In this document: piece after piece, positions 41,029 to 51,301 of the stretch
Layout of the letters: each line of letters begins with the position of its first letter
How positions within the stretch are numbered: the stretch's first letter is position 1
NCBI GenBank assembly: GCA_003222395.1
Contig: QHWB01000050.1
Span: 107,640 to 171,639 of the forward strand
Direction of reading: 5' to 3'
Length of the DNA stretch: 64,000 nucleotides
From: Acidobacteriota bacterium
Lineage (GTDB): Bacteria; Acidobacteriota; Vicinamibacteria; Vicinamibacterales; CAVVIG01
Made by a program: the position numbers and the translations under genes
Notes under the pieces: generated by a model
Database searches by the model: none
Seen by the model: only the letters and a program-made list of their open reading frames with translations
Told to the model about the DNA's origin: nothing

Positions 41029-41364
41029 ATGAAGATTCATATCATCGCGGGGGCGATCTCGACGTTGATCGCTACCAGCGCCTTCGCAGCGGAACAAACG
41101 TGGACGGGCGTGATCAGCGACAAGATGTGCGGCGCCGATCAGAAGAAGATGGGCGGTAAGATGTCCGATGGCGACTGCACGCAGGCGTGCGCGAAAGGCG
41201 GCGCGCCGTACGTCCTCGTGTCCGAGGGCAAGGTCTACCAGGTGACGAACCACGACGCGGACCTGCGCACGCACGCGGGTCACACGGTGCACCTAACGGG
41301 CGAGTTCAAAGGCGACACCATCAGAGTGTCGAAAATCGAGATGCCCAAGGATGGCCCGAAGTAG
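41029..41364 (+). CDS. small secreted protein, DUF5818-like
   Basis: A 111-aa exported protein with an ideal ribosome-binding site (AGGAGGAGTGT before the ATG) and a signal peptide ending TSAFAAEQ. The pattern TWTGVISDKMCGAD, then CTQACAKGGAPYVLVSEGKV and HAGHTVHLTGEFKGDTIRVS, is typical of a widespread small secreted family in Acidobacteriota (DUF5818-like). Four Cys-containing positions include a CxxxC. Function unknown. Confidence 0.7.
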   Translation: MKIHIIAGAISTLIATSAFAAEQTWTGVISDKMCGADQKKMGGKMSDGDCTQACAKGGAPYVLVSEGKVYQVTNHDADLRTHAGHTVHLTGEFKGDTIRVSKIEMPKDGPK

Positions 41365-41376
41365 GTGGACCCGATC

Positions 41377-41408
41377 GACGAACCGGAGACCGCGGCCTCT
41401 GGTTCGTC
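41377..41408. terminator. strong hairpin between convergent genes
   Basis: GACGAACCGGAG (41377-41388) pairs with CTCTGGTTCGTC (41397-41408), 12 bp with one G-U. It lies just after the small secreted gene and in front of the convergent DUF5916 gene; it may serve both strands. There is no T-run. Confidence 0.5.
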
Positions 41409-41532
41409 GGACTCTCCTCAACGCTACGGACGTCGGAGCTGCCCGTTCGGGCGCTGTCAGCGTCGGTCTGAAGCTTTGACCATCAGCGATCAGCTGTGTG
41501 GCGGTCAGAATAATCGTGGTCATCCGCGAACC

Positions 41533-43725
41533 TCAGAATCGAAATGTGTACTGCACTTTCGCGGAACCGCGGTCGAAGCTTGGCTCGAAACGGTTGTCGT
41601 CGAGCGCCCGAACCCAACCGCGATTCAGCACCAGGAACAAATCGTTTCCCGGTTGCAAAATCCATCGAAACCGGCTTTGCAGACCGGCAATGCGAGACTC
41701 GTTGTCGTACTGCACCAGATTCGCCCATGACACATCAGCCGTGAAGTTGTAATCGGCCCTGGCCGTGATCACCTGTGTATAAAACGTGCCCTGCGGCAGC
41801 ACGACGTCGTTCCGCTCCGTTCGCGCCGATAGGGCGACGTGCGTGTTGGGCTTCAGCGTAACGCCGAACTCGAGCTGGCGCCGCGTCCCGCCGTAGAAGC
41901 CTCCCCACCACAACGCCGCGTCGACGACCCACGCGCGCTTGGTGGCCGTATTCGCCTCCGCGCGAAAGCGCGTCCACTGATAGGAACCTGCCGGCACGAT
42001 GATGCCCGTGGCAATCTCGAACGGCTCGTCGAGGTGCTCGAACTCCGGGATGTAATTCCATTCGAGATGTTCGCCGGATTCGGTGCGTGTGTTGAACGGC
42101 GCGGTAAACACGCGCCAGTTTTCCAAGCGGTTCTCGAGGTTGCTGACGTACGTCGGACGGAACTCGAAAAAGAACTGCCGGATGCCCCACCCTTCGGGTC
42201 GCGGCTGGAATGCCATATTCAAGTCTGTCTTGCGGATGCCGACACGCGGAACAAAACCGAGCGCGGGCTGGAAATTCTCGCCGATTTGCTTCCAGCTGAG
42301 CGCGAGGTCCCAGCGATCGTTCGGATAGTCAATCGTGAATCCGCCGGCGGTTCCTCGGGTCTTGCTCACCTGATCGTCGGTGCCGAGCACGTACATTGCC
42401 AGCGACAGATTCTTGTTTCCTCGAAACGTCGACGTGGCGAACCGCGCATCGGCACCGATCAGCGTGTTGCCGCCGCCGGTGGGATTGCCATGCGTCACAA
42501 TTCCGCCGATCCACGACTGCTGCAGGATGTTTCTGCTGACTCGCGCCGCCATCAGGTTCTGCCGCGTCACCATTCCTTCCGGTAAACCGACGTCCGATCG
42601 CGCGCCGGTCTCGACGTCGAGCACGCCGATGTTGTAGTCGGACTGCCGTCCCGTAAGTTTGACGCCGGCACGCAGCGGCACCGTGAGGTTGTCATCGGTC
42701 GTGCTCTCGACCAGACCAATCCGGCGGCTGAAGAACGGGCGGATATCGGTCGTGTTCGCCAGGCCAGCAACGTCGAACACTCCCGCACCCTCGAGGAAGA
42801 ACGTCCGCTTCTCGGGAAAGAACAGCGGAAACCGGGTGAGGTTGACCTGGCGAATATCGGCCTCGGTTTCGGCGAAATCGGTGTTGACGGTCACCGCGGC
42901 ATTCAAATTCGACGTGACGTTTTTGAAGATGTCGATACCGCCCGTGAACGTGCCGTCGCTGTTCTCGGCACCGCCAGAGACATAGGGGCGGACATCGAGA
43001 CCGAGGCCTTGCCGAAGGCCGTCGAGGCCTTCCAGCCGACCGGCTTCAGCAAGGTTGCCGATCCAGATGTTCTGCCGCGGCGCCGCCCATCGATCGGTTT
43101 CCTGTCGCCGTTTGATCTGACGTTCGACGTTGAAGCCCCAGACCGACTGCCCCGGCTTGAACCGGAGCGTCTTGAACGGGATTTCGATTTCGGCGATCCA
43201 GCCCTCCTCGGAGATACGCGCGGCGGCGTTCCAGATACCGTCCCAGTCAGAACTGAGGGTTTCGCTGTTGTTCGAGACCTGACCGTCGGCGCGAGCGCCC
43301 GCAGGATTCACCTGAAAGAAGAAGCCGTTTCGGTGATCGAAAAATGGATCGAGGATGACCGTGATCCGATCATCCACCTCGAGGTTCGCATCGCGCGTGA
43401 GTTGTGTGGAGACAATCTCTCGCGGGGACCGATCGTGGCTGACGACTCCAATGTAGAGCGCGTCGTCGTTGTACAGGACGCGGACGACCGTGTCTTCGGA
43501 CGGCTCGTTGTTCTCCACGGGCTCCCGTTGACGCAGCACGCCGATAGGCGGAGCCCGCTGCCATGCGGGTTCGTCGAGACGGCCGTCAAGTCGGATCGCC
43601 TCAGTCGTCCTAAGAGCGATCGCGACCGGCGAGTCGCCCTGCGGCCGGCCAGGCTCTTGGGGGGCGGCTCTGACGATCAAGCCGCTCGTCACGACTAGAA
43701 GAAGAGCGCACGCAGACCGGATCAT
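41533..43725 (-). CDS. secreted CBM9-like plus DUF5916 protein
   Basis: A 730-aa exported protein. After a signal peptide (LLLVVTSGLIVRAAPQ) it shows a carbohydrate-binding-9-like domain (TEAIRLDGRLDEPAWQRAPP; VLYNDDALYIGVVSHD; IEIPFKTLRFKPGQSVWGFN) to about residue 230. The rest is the DUF5916 beta-barrel-like region (FPLFFPEKRTFFLEGAGVFD; FNTRTESGEHLEWNYIPEFE) ending in the outer-membrane-style VQYTFRF. Proteins of this kind are common in Acidobacteriota and Bacteroidota, but the role is undefined. It is the last gene of the minus-strand run. Confidence 0.82.
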   Translation of the reverse strand: MIRSACALLLVVTSGLIVRAAPQEPGRPQGDSPVAIALRTTEAIRLDGRLDEPAWQRAPPIGVLRQREPVENNEPSEDTVVRVLYNDDALYIGVVSHDRSPREIVSTQLTRDANLEVDDRITVILDPFFDHRNGFFFQVNPAGARADGQVSNNSETLSSDWDGIWNAAARISEEGWIAEIEIPFKTLRFKPGQSVWGFNVERQIKRRQETDRWAAPRQNIWIGNLAEAGRLEGLDGLRQGLGLDVRPYVSGGAENSDGTFTGGIDIFKNVTSNLNAAVTVNTDFAETEADIRQVNLTRFPLFFPEKRTFFLEGAGVFDVAGLANTTDIRPFFSRRIGLVESTTDDNLTVPLRAGVKLTGRQSDYNIGVLDVETGARSDVGLPEGMVTRQNLMAARVSRNILQQSWIGGIVTHGNPTGGGNTLIGADARFATSTFRGNKNLSLAMYVLGTDDQVSKTRGTAGGFTIDYPNDRWDLALSWKQIGENFQPALGFVPRVGIRKTDLNMAFQPRPEGWGIRQFFFEFRPTYVSNLENRLENWRVFTAPFNTRTESGEHLEWNYIPEFEHLDEPFEIATGIIVPAGSYQWTRFRAEANTATKRAWVVDAALWWGGFYGGTRRQLEFGVTLKPNTHVALSARTERNDVVLPQGTFYTQVITARADYNFTADVSWANLVQYDNESRIAGLQSRFRWILQPGNDLFLVLNRGWVRALDDNRFEPSFDRGSAKVQYTFRF

Positions 43726-43739
43726 CGCGGAGCGAACCG

Positions 43740-44717
43740 TCAGCGAGCAGCGTAAATGCGAATCTCTGCTTTCTGGCTACCCCGATGGGGCACAGCGAGA
43801 TAGAGGCGATTCTGCTCTGGAACGAACAGCGACGTCCGGGCGCCCGCGGCGGTGGCGATGTGCGCAAGGCGTGCGAAGCGGTTCGCGTCCTGATTCTGGA
43901 ATACGTCGATGAATCCTTCGCCGCCGCTGACGTACAACCGCTTCCGCGCCGCATCGTAAAAGAGATCGTCCGTGTCGCCGACGATGTCGAAGGAACCCAC
44001 TTCCTTGCCGCCTGTCGTGTCGTAGACGAGCGCTTTCGCCGGGCGCCGGCACCCGACGAACAGCCGATGGTTCGCTTCATCGAGGGCCATCGGGAAATTC
44101 GCTTTCGCAGCGATAACGGGCCAGGTTGCGACGACGCTCATCGCGCCACGATCCACGACGGCGATCTGATCCGCGTTCGGCACATTCACGAAGATGCGAG
44201 CGCCTGATCGTTCGAGTTGAAACGATTCGGGATGGCCGGCGAGCTTCACGTCGGCGAGCTTCTTGGCGCCGGAAGGATCGATGCTCGCAAGAGCGCCATT
44301 ACCGAATCCGACGTACAGCCGCTTTGCGGACACGTCATACCGAACGTTGTCGGAATCGTCCCCGAGTCGAACCGACGGACCCGCGCGATAGTCGCCGGCG
44401 TTCAAGAACTGGAGACCCTCACCCTGTCCGTTCGCGACCGCCACCAGCTTCGCGTCCGACACGACCGCGATTCCCTGGGGCTCGTGGAATCCTGGGACAC
44501 TCTTCATGTGCGTGCCAGCCTTGACGTCGAGCACTTCGACGGTGTTGTTGCCGAGCGCGGCCACGAACAGCCGTTGGCTAGTCGCATCGAACGCCAAATG
44601 ATCGATTCGGCCTTCGACATGCGGCAGTTCGATCGATCGCACAAGCGTGAGCGGCTCCTGCGCGGACGGCAATTGCATGGCAAAGAGGACCACAGCGATG
44701 ACAATCAGGACACGCAT
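43740..44717 (-). CDS. secreted YncE-like beta-propeller protein
   Basis: About 325 aa with a signal peptide (LIVIAVVLFAMQLPSAQ) and repeated propeller strands (HLAFDATSQRLFVAALGNNT; ALDEANHRLFVGCRRPAKAL; DDLFYDAARKRLYVSGGEGF). These correspond to the YVTN/YncE seven-bladed family that often binds a ligand or partner outside the cell. I choose the ATG at 44717 because GGAG lies 8 bases upstream; longer starts to 44792 are open. The DUF5916 gene follows after 14 bases. Confidence 0.78.
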   Translation of the reverse strand: MRVLIVIAVVLFAMQLPSAQEPLTLVRSIELPHVEGRIDHLAFDATSQRLFVAALGNNTVEVLDVKAGTHMKSVPGFHEPQGIAVVSDAKLVAVANGQGEGLQFLNAGDYRAGPSVRLGDDSDNVRYDVSAKRLYVGFGNGALASIDPSGAKKLADVKLAGHPESFQLERSGARIFVNVPNADQIAVVDRGAMSVVATWPVIAAKANFPMALDEANHRLFVGCRRPAKALVYDTTGGKEVGSFDIVGDTDDLFYDAARKRLYVSGGEGFIDVFQNQDANRFARLAHIATAAGARTSLFVPEQNRLYLAVPHRGSQKAEIRIYAAR

Positions 44718-44795
44718 CACACTTCGTCTCCTCATTGTTCCACTGCGGCGATGACTCCCCACGAACGCCACGACACGAGTGGGTGTCTCCATGAC

Positions 44796-45437
44796 TCACC
44801 GTGCGGCGATTGAGAAATCGTCGAATGCAATCACCGAGTCGGCTTTCGTCCACAAGCCAACCTTGCCGGCGTCCTTGAAGGTCTGATCTGTCGCGTCCAG
44901 GACCTTCCGATCGTCGTAGGTGACGACGAAATGATCGCCGGTGACTTCGACTCGAAGCGTGTGCCACATATTCGAAGCTACCTTTACGCTCTGATTCCGG
45001 AACGCTTGCCGCCGTCCGTTCACAACGTGGTAAATCGTGCAGTTGTCCTCCAGCGCGTTGCAGCGAGTGATGTAGTAGTTGTTCTGATCGCGATAGCGCC
45101 AGACGAGACCCGCGCCCTGATCGCCTTTGCCGGATATCGGTTTGAATCGGACCGAGAGATCCACGTCCTTCGCCGTGACATCGTTGTAGATGGCGACGGG
45201 AAAGCGATAGTCGGTCCTGTCGGCGTCCGTTTGCACAAGGACGTTCCCGTGTCCCCCATCGTCCTTCCTGACAATCCAGACGCCCGGCTTTCCCTGCCCG
45301 GTCAACGCGAATGAAAAACCTTTCGGCGGCTTCCCAGCTTCATCCTGCTCGAAACCAACGTTGACGGTCTGTCCCACAACGGCCACGGCACTCAGGACGA
45401 AGAATGCCGCGATGAGCGAAGGTCTGGCATGATCCAT
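44796..45437 (-). CDS. secreted jelly-roll (DUF1080/LamG-like) protein
   Basis: A 213-aa exported protein; GGAGG precedes the ATG at 45437. The signal peptide SLIAAFFVLSAVAVVGQ is followed by a concanavalin-like fold (GVWIVRKDDGGHGNVLVQTD; GAGLVWRYRDQNNYYITRCN; WHTLRVEVTGDHFVVTYDDR; GKVGLWTKADSVIAFDDFSI), resembling 3-keto-disaccharide hydrolase domains. Catalytic residues cannot be identified. It probably binds a glycan or polymer. It sits between the adaptor and the propeller gene. Confidence 0.75.
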   Translation of the reverse strand: MDHARPSLIAAFFVLSAVAVVGQTVNVGFEQDEAGKPPKGFSFALTGQGKPGVWIVRKDDGGHGNVLVQTDADRTDYRFPVAIYNDVTAKDVDLSVRFKPISGKGDQGAGLVWRYRDQNNYYITRCNALEDNCTIYHVVNGRRQAFRNQSVKVASNMWHTLRVEVTGDHFVVTYDDRKVLDATDQTFKDAGKVGLWTKADSVIAFDDFSIAAR

Positions 45438-45465
45438 AAGAACCCTCCGGTCTTGCACGTCCTCG

Positions 45466-46584
45466 CTAGCCGGGCTTGGCCGGCTGCACGTTCACCTTGG
45501 CGCCTTCGCGAATCTCGTCGGTACCGCGTCGAACGATCGTGTCGCCGTCCTTGAGCGGTCCGAATACTTCGACGAGGTCGCCGATTCGCGCGCCGCGGCC
45601 GACATTCACCCATTGAGCGACGCCGTTGTTCACCCGAATCACGAAAGTCCGTTCGGTAGTCGTGACGATACTCGTCGGAGGCACGAGCAGCGAGGGTTGT
45701 GGTCGCCGCACCGGCCATTGCACCTCGGGGTACATTCCTGCGCTGAGCCGCAGGTCCGGATTCCTGACGTCGAGCTCGATCGACATCGATCGCGTTTTCT
45801 CGTCGAGGTCGTGAGACATCAAGTTGAACACGCCGTAAAAGGTTTCCCCTGGATAGGCCGGCACCGTGAACGGTACCCGCGCGCCCTTCACCATGGCGCC
45901 GACGAGCGCTTCAGGCACTGCGACGATGAGGCGCAGCCGCGAGACCTGGTGCAAGCGAAGGAGCGGCGTCGTGGCGGATCCGGGACCGACGAGCGCGCCA
46001 GGATGCACATTCCGCTCGATGATGATGCCGTCAAACGGTGCCTTGATCGTGAGGTACTGCTGCAGATCCTTCACGGCTTGCACCTGCGCCTGAGCGGCCT
46101 TGATCGAATCGTCGTACGAGCGCACGAGCGCTTGTGCGGCTTCCATCGTCTTCTGCGCCACGACGACGTCGTTTTCGGCGACGACGCCTGGAGTGGCGGA
46201 GGCGGCTTTCAACCGGTCGTACGTACTCTGCGCACCGGCAAGCTTCGCCGCGGCTTCCGCGCGTTGCAGCTCGAGCGCCTGCGCCTTTGATTGAGCTTCG
46301 AGCACCTGCGATTGCATCTCGGGCGCTTCGAGCGTCGCGAGCAGCTGGCCCTTCCTCACGGCACTCCCGCGATCGACGTTCACCGCCTTCACGAAGCCAG
46401 TGACCTTGGCGTGGATCGGCACGGCGAGGTACGGCTGGAACTCGCCAGGGAGCTTGACCTGCCGCTCTACCGCTTTCGAAACCACACGGACGACTTCGAC
46501 TGGCGCTTGCGCCCTTGCCGTCGCAGCCGCACACGCCAGCGTCAAAGCGATGAACTCGTCACGCAACCTATTTGAGCGGGTCAT
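45466..46584 (-). CDS. RND efflux periplasmic adaptor (membrane fusion protein)
   Basis: A 372-aa HlyD/AcrA-type adaptor linking the RND pump to TolC. After the signal peptide ([15 protein letters not shown]) come the lipoyl half-motifs ([40 protein letters not shown]), a helical hairpin between them, and the beta-barrel domain ([20 protein letters not shown]). It ends with a membrane-proximal domain ([13 protein letters not shown]). ATG at 46584 overlaps the pump stop by 17 bases. The gene order pump-adaptor, with TolC upstream, is typical. Confidence 0.9.
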   Translation of the reverse strand: MTRSNRLRDEFIALTLACAAATARAQAPVEVVRVVSKAVERQVKLPGEFQPYLAVPIHAKVTGFVKAVNVDRGSAVRKGQLLATLEAPEMQSQVLEAQSKAQALELQRAEAAAKLAGAQSTYDRLKAASATPGVVAENDVVVAQKTMEAAQALVRSYDDSIKAAQAQVQAVKDLQQYLTIKAPFDGIIIERNVHPGALVGPGSATTPLLRLHQVSRLRLIVAVPEALVGAMVKGARVPFTVPAYPGETFYGVFNLMSHDLDEKTRSMSIELDVRNPDLRLSAGMYPEVQWPVRRPQPSLLVPPTSIVTTTERTFVIRVNNGVAQWVNVGRGARIGDLVEVFGPLKDGDTIVRRGTDEIREGAKVNVQPAKPG

Positions 46585-49500
46585 AGTATTTGCTCGACGG
46601 ATCATCTGGATGGAGCGTCGGTGACAGCGTGCGGACTCGCGCCTGCACGAGGGTGTACACGGCCGGAAGCACAACGAGTGTAGCCAGCGTCGCCATGAAC
46701 AGGCCGCCGATGACGGCTCGACCGAGCGGCGCGGTTTGCGCGCGCTCGCCGGTACCGATCGCCAGCGGGATCATGCCGGCGATCATCGCGGTAGCAGTCA
46801 TCAGAATGGCTCGGAGCCGGCCGCGACCGCCTTCGATGGCGGCATCGCGGACCGATGCGCCCTCTCGGCGTGCGTTTTCGGCGAATGTGACCAACAGAAT
46901 CGCGTTCGCGACCGAAATGCCTATGGCCATGATCGCGCCCATGAACGACTGCACGTTCAATGTCGTGCCCGTCACGAGCAGCATCAGCAGCACCCCGCAG
47001 ATGACGGCCGGCACGGCAGACACCACGGCGAACGCGAGCCGGAATGATTGGAAGTTCGCCGCGAGCAGGAGAAAGATCACCAGGATCGACAGCAGCAGTC
47101 CGCTTCGCAGGCCGGCGAGCGTCTCTTCGAATGCCGGCACCTGGCCACGGTCGTTCACCGTGACGCCACGAGGCGGTGTGCCCGCGCGCGCGATCGCCTG
47201 CCGTATCTCGCCGACGACCTGTCCCAACGGCTTGCCGTGAATGTTCGCGGTGAAACTGACGACCCGCTGCATGTTGTATCGATCCACCTCACCAGGCACG
47301 GTTCCGTAGTCCACGGTCGCCACATCGGACACGAGCGGCCGTCCAACACTGCCATCGCCTGTTCGTGACATCACCGGCAGGTCGGAGACATCTTCGATCG
47401 ATGCCATTTTGGCTTGGGGAATTTCGACCTGAATCTGAAAGCCGTTTCCGCTTCCGGGATCGCGCCAGAAATTCAGGTCCGTGTACCGACTCGATGACGT
47501 CGCCGCAACGAGCGACCTGCCGACGTCAGTAGGCGTCACGCCAAATTGTCCGGCCCGCTCGCGGTTGATCTGGATTTGGAGCGATGGATAATCCAGCGGC
47601 TGTGCGTATTGCAGATCGCGCAGCGCGTCGATCTTCACGAGCTCTGCCCGGACCTTCTCTGCAAAGCCGCGGCTCGCCGCCAATGCCGGCCCTTGTACCG
47701 CCACCTCGATTGGCGTCGGCGATCCAAAACTCATCACCTGGCTGATGATGTCGGCCGCCTCGAACGAGACGGCGACGTTCGGGAGCGCCTCCTTCAGGTC
47801 GTGACGCAGTTGTTCCTTCAGCGCTTCGGTCACCGGAGGCGCGTTCGGTTTGAGCGAGACGCCGATCACCGCCTCGTGCTGGCCGCTCGCGAACAGATAG
47901 ATCGTGTTGATCGGATAGTTGGGCGTCTGCACACCGATGAACCCGGTCGTGATCTCGACGTTCTTCGGTCCGACCAGGTTCTTGATCACGTCCATCGCCT
48001 TCATCTCGATGAGTTCGGTGCGCTCGAGACGCGTGCCGGTCGGCGCGCGCAATCGCAACTGCAACTGCTTCGTCTCCACAGCTGGAAAGATCTCGGTGCC
48101 GAGTCGCGGGTAGAGAAGCACGATGAATGCGATCGTCACGAGCAGGTAGACACCGACCACCAGCCACTGCAGACGGAGTATCGAATCGAGGCGATCGCGA
48201 TATGACCCGCGCAGCCGCTCGAAGAAGCGGGCATCCTTGCCATGTCCAGCCTTGAGCATCCACGTCGACAGCACGGGCACCAGTGTGCTCGACAGCACGT
48301 ACGAGGAAATCATCGCGAATCCGACTGCCAGCGAGAGCGGCACGAAGAGCTGCCGGCCGACGCCGGCCATGAACAGCGCCGGAATGAACACCGAGAGCAC
48401 GCACAGCATCGAGAGCAGGCGCGCCGTGATCGTCTTCTGGCACGCGTCGATGACCGCTCGCGCTCTCGACATGCCGCTCACCAGATGCGTGTGGATGTTC
48501 TCGATCTCCACGGTGGCTTCGTCGACCAGGATGCCCACGGCGAGCGCAAGACCACCGAGAGTCATGATGTTGATCGTCTGGCCGGTCACCCACAAACACA
48601 CTACCGCCGAGAGAATCGAGAACGGAATCGTGATCACGACAATCAAAGCACTTCGCAGGTCGCGAAGGAAGATCAGCACCATCAACCCAGTCAGAACCGC
48701 GCCCAACAGCGCTTCCCCGATCAAGCCGTTGAGCGCTCCAACGACGTAGCGCGACTGGTCGAAGACGAGATCGATCTTGACGTCCTCCGGTGCGACATTG
48801 CGCATCGCCGGCAGAGCCTGACGCACGTTTCGGATCACATCCAGCGTGGACGCGTCGGCCCGTTTGGTGACCGGAATGTAGACCGTACGCTTGTCGTCGA
48901 CGTGCGCGAACCCGACAACGATGTCGGCTGTGTCGGTGATCGTGCCGACATCCCGCAAGTACACGGTCGGCCCTGTCCCGATGCGAAGCGGCGCGTCGAG
49001 CAATTCCTGAATGTTGCCGCCGAGCGTGGCGTTCGTCGAGGCAATACGAATGAGGTCGCCGGTCCGAACGTTCCCCGATGGCAGCACCGTCGTGGCCCGA
49101 TTCACCGCGTAGACGACTTCGTCTGGCGACAGTCGATACTGCCGAAGCTTCTCGGGGTCGACGCGTACGACGATCGTGCGCTGACTGCCGCCAAACGGCG
49201 GTGGCGCGGACACGCCCGGCAGCGTGGCAAAAATGGGGCGCACGCGGTTGAGCGCGACGTCCTGCATTTCGGGCACGCTTCGCGTGGAGCTCGAAAACAC
49301 CAATTGCGCGACCGGAACACTGCCCGCATCGAACCGCATGATGAACGGCGGCACGGCGCCAGGTGGCATGAAGGCCCGCGCGCGGTTGACGTACCCGACC
49401 ACTTCACCCATCGCCTGACTCATGTCGGTGTCGGGGTGAAACACCAGCTTCATCAACGCGATGCCCTGAATGTTCTTCGACTCGACGTGTTCGATGCCCG

Positions 49501-49723
49501 TGATGTAGAGGAAGTGATACTCGTAGTAGTACGTCAGGTACCCTTCCATCTGCGACGGATCCATACCGCCGTACGGCTGCGCGACGTAGATAGCAGGTGC
49601 GCCGAGCTGCGGGAAAATATCCACCTTCATCTGCCGAATCGCCATGATCGAGGTGAGTGCGACGGCAATCACCGCCACGAGTATGGTGATCGGCCGGCGC
49701 ATGGCCGTGAACACTAACCACAT
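46568..49723 (-). CDS. RND efflux transporter permease
   Basis: A 1051-aa inner-membrane proton-driven pump with 12 predicted helices in two halves and two large periplasmic loops. The TM4 motif reads [20 protein letters not shown]: the two acidic proton-relay residues become DE. It does not have the DFG..DGA...VEN form of heavy-metal CzcA/CusA pumps, so a metal substrate is not supported by this motif; it is closer to the HAE-type families. A GGAG lies 7 bases before the ATG at 49723. Confidence 0.92.
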   Translation of the reverse strand: MWLVFTAMRRPITILVAVIAVALTSIMAIRQMKVDIFPQLGAPAIYVAQPYGGMDPSQMEGYLTYYYEYHFLYITGIEHVESKNIQGIALMKLVFHPDTDMSQAMGEVVGYVNRARAFMPPGAVPPFIMRFDAGSVPVAQLVFSSSTRSVPEMQDVALNRVRPIFATLPGVSAPPPFGGSQRTIVVRVDPEKLRQYRLSPDEVVYAVNRATTVLPSGNVRTGDLIRIASTNATLGGNIQELLDAPLRIGTGPTVYLRDVGTITDTADIVVGFAHVDDKRTVYIPVTKRADASTLDVIRNVRQALPAMRNVAPEDVKIDLVFDQSRYVVGALNGLIGEALLGAVLTGLMVLIFLRDLRSALIVVITIPFSILSAVVCLWVTGQTINIMTLGGLALAVGILVDEATVEIENIHTHLVSGMSRARAVIDACQKTITARLLSMLCVLSVFIPALFMAGVGRQLFVPLSLAVGFAMISSYVLSSTLVPVLSTWMLKAGHGKDARFFERLRGSYRDRLDSILRLQWLVVGVYLLVTIAFIVLLYPRLGTEIFPAVETKQLQLRLRAPTGTRLERTELIEMKAMDVIKNLVGPKNVEITTGFIGVQTPNYPINTIYLFASGQHEAVIGVSLKPNAPPVTEALKEQLRHDLKEALPNVAVSFEAADIISQVMSFGSPTPIEVAVQGPALAASRGFAEKVRAELVKIDALRDLQYAQPLDYPSLQIQINRERAGQFGVTPTDVGRSLVAATSSSRYTDLNFWRDPGSGNGFQIQVEIPQAKMASIEDVSDLPVMSRTGDGSVGRPLVSDVATVDYGTVPGEVDRYNMQRVVSFTANIHGKPLGQVVGEIRQAIARAGTPPRGVTVNDRGQVPAFEETLAGLRSGLLLSILVIFLLLAANFQSFRLAFAVVSAVPAVICGVLLMLLVTGTTLNVQSFMGAIMAIGISVANAILLVTFAENARREGASVRDAAIEGGRGRLRAILMTATAMIAGMIPLAIGTGERAQTAPLGRAVIGGLFMATLATLVVLPAVYTLVQARVRTLSPTLHPDDPSSKYYDPLK

Positions 49724-49750
49724 GATCGATCTCCGTGTAAATCGGTCGTG

Positions 49751-51154
49751 CTACTTGATCTTGTCCACAAACGACGTGAGATCGCCCCGAGCCTGAGCGG
49801 CGGCCAGCAATGCGCGCCAGACGCCGAGCCGCGCCACGGCATCGTCCGCTTCGGCCTGCGCCAGCAGACGCTGCGCTTCTGCCACTTCGGTGACGCTGGC
49901 CAACCCACTCTGGTACCGCGCCCGCGCCTGGCTCTCGCCGGCGGTCGCCGCTTCACGCTCGACCGGGGTGTTTCGCGCGATTTCCGTCGCGGCTTTCAAC
50001 AACGCGCGCGCTTTCGCATCCTGCGTCGTCAGGTTCTGGATCGTTTGTTCGTACCTCGCGCTCTCGGCCAGGTCGTTCTGTGCTTCGACTCGTTTTCGCG
50101 CGTTGATTGCGAAGAGATCGAATGCCGCAAATCTCACTGACGCCCCGAGCGCCCAATTGGGCACATGAGGCCAGAGCCCGGTGCCCAACGACGGAATACC
50201 CGGAACGTCCGCGCCGGTCCCACGTCCCGCGAACGCCGACTCCACCGTGACCGTCGGGTAGTAGGCCCGATCGAGCCCGCGTTCGCGCGCGCGGACCGCG
50301 TCGACGCTCGCCTCGCCCGCTTGCGCTGCCGGGTGAGATTTGACGTCCACCGGGCCGGTCGTCACATCAGGCAGTGTCGTCAACGGACCGGCCACCAGTT
50401 GCGGTGACGCGCCGGCGGCACCGATCGCGTCGGCCAACGCGGCGCGGGCGAGATCGGCGACCTGATTCGCCTGACTGAGCTGATTCCTCGCGACGGCCAG
50501 TTCCGCCTCGGCGCGCGACTGATCGGCGCCAGGACGCAGCTGATTCTGCGTCAGTGTGCGAACGGCGTTTGCGAACACCTGGAGCCGATCGACGTTCGCC
50601 CGCGCGGCCCGGACACCTTCATCCGCGGCGAGCACGGTGAGAAACGCGTCGGCCGCTGCAGACGCCACATCCAGTTCGGTGAGCGCCATCTGCGCCTTCG
50701 CGAGAGACGTCTGTGCACGCGCGACTTCGACGCCGGCTTTCCGTTGTCCAAAATCGACGGCTTCCCATGACAGCAGGACGCCGGCCGCGCTCCCCCACAC
50801 ACCGTCGTACGATCGGGTGCCGAGAACCGGGCCCGAGATCGGCGGGACGATCGACTGCGGAAGCAGCAAGCCGAACACGTTGTTGGTCGTCGCTCGATTC
50901 ACCTGCCACACCATGTCGAGGCGCGGCAGATAGGCGGTGCGGGCAACGGCAACCGCTTCTTCCGCCGCCTGAGCACGGGCGCGACGTTCCTTGATGGCGG
51001 GGTAGCTTTTCAGCGCGGCCTGGATCGCATCGTTCAGCGTCAGAGGTTCCGGGCGAGCAGTCTGCGCGATCGCGCGAACAGGGTTCACCAGACACGCCAG
51101 TACAGCCAAGCCACTCAACCAGTGCCAGGGACGACCCACGAAGCCTCCACGCAT
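49751..51154 (-). CDS. TolC-family outer-membrane efflux channel
   Basis: A 467-aa OMF protein, third component of the efflux system. GGAGGAG lies 5 bases before the ATG at 51154. Signal peptide ending ARA/AIAQ, then two OEP repeats (LTLNDAIQAALKSYPAIKER; ASVRFAAFDLFAINARKRVE) with long helices (AEAELAVARNQLSQANQVAD; ARARYQSGLASVTEVAEAQR). The pump gene follows after 27 bases. Confidence 0.9.
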   Translation of the reverse strand: MRGGFVGRPWHWLSGLAVLACLVNPVRAIAQTARPEPLTLNDAIQAALKSYPAIKERRARAQAAEEAVAVARTAYLPRLDMVWQVNRATTNNVFGLLLPQSIVPPISGPVLGTRSYDGVWGSAAGVLLSWEAVDFGQRKAGVEVARAQTSLAKAQMALTELDVASAAADAFLTVLAADEGVRAARANVDRLQVFANAVRTLTQNQLRPGADQSRAEAELAVARNQLSQANQVADLARAALADAIGAAGASPQLVAGPLTTLPDVTTGPVDVKSHPAAQAGEASVDAVRARERGLDRAYYPTVTVESAFAGRGTGADVPGIPSLGTGLWPHVPNWALGASVRFAAFDLFAINARKRVEAQNDLAESARYEQTIQNLTTQDAKARALLKAATEIARNTPVEREAATAGESQARARYQSGLASVTEVAEAQRLLAQAEADDAVARLGVWRALLAAAQARGDLTSFVDKIK

Positions 51155-51301
51155 CAAGCTCCTCCTCGTCGTCGAACAATCGCACGGACGCGCCGGTTCG
51201 GCGCTCATCGAACATTGACCACATACGCATACGAAGGCGTCGTAAATCGGCAATCCAACGCGCAAACGTTCGTCACCAGAGAGACCCAGACACGCAAGCC
51301 C

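Noticed and set aside
48242..49717. 491-codon plus-strand frame opposite the RND gene
   Set aside because: Very His/Arg/Asp-rich shadow; the minus-strand RND protein is full length with clear motifs.
46568..49723. Heavy-metal (CzcA/CusA) assignment for the RND pump
   Set aside because: The TM4 signature DFG..DGA...VEN of metal pumps is not present; the motif reads [20 protein letters not shown].
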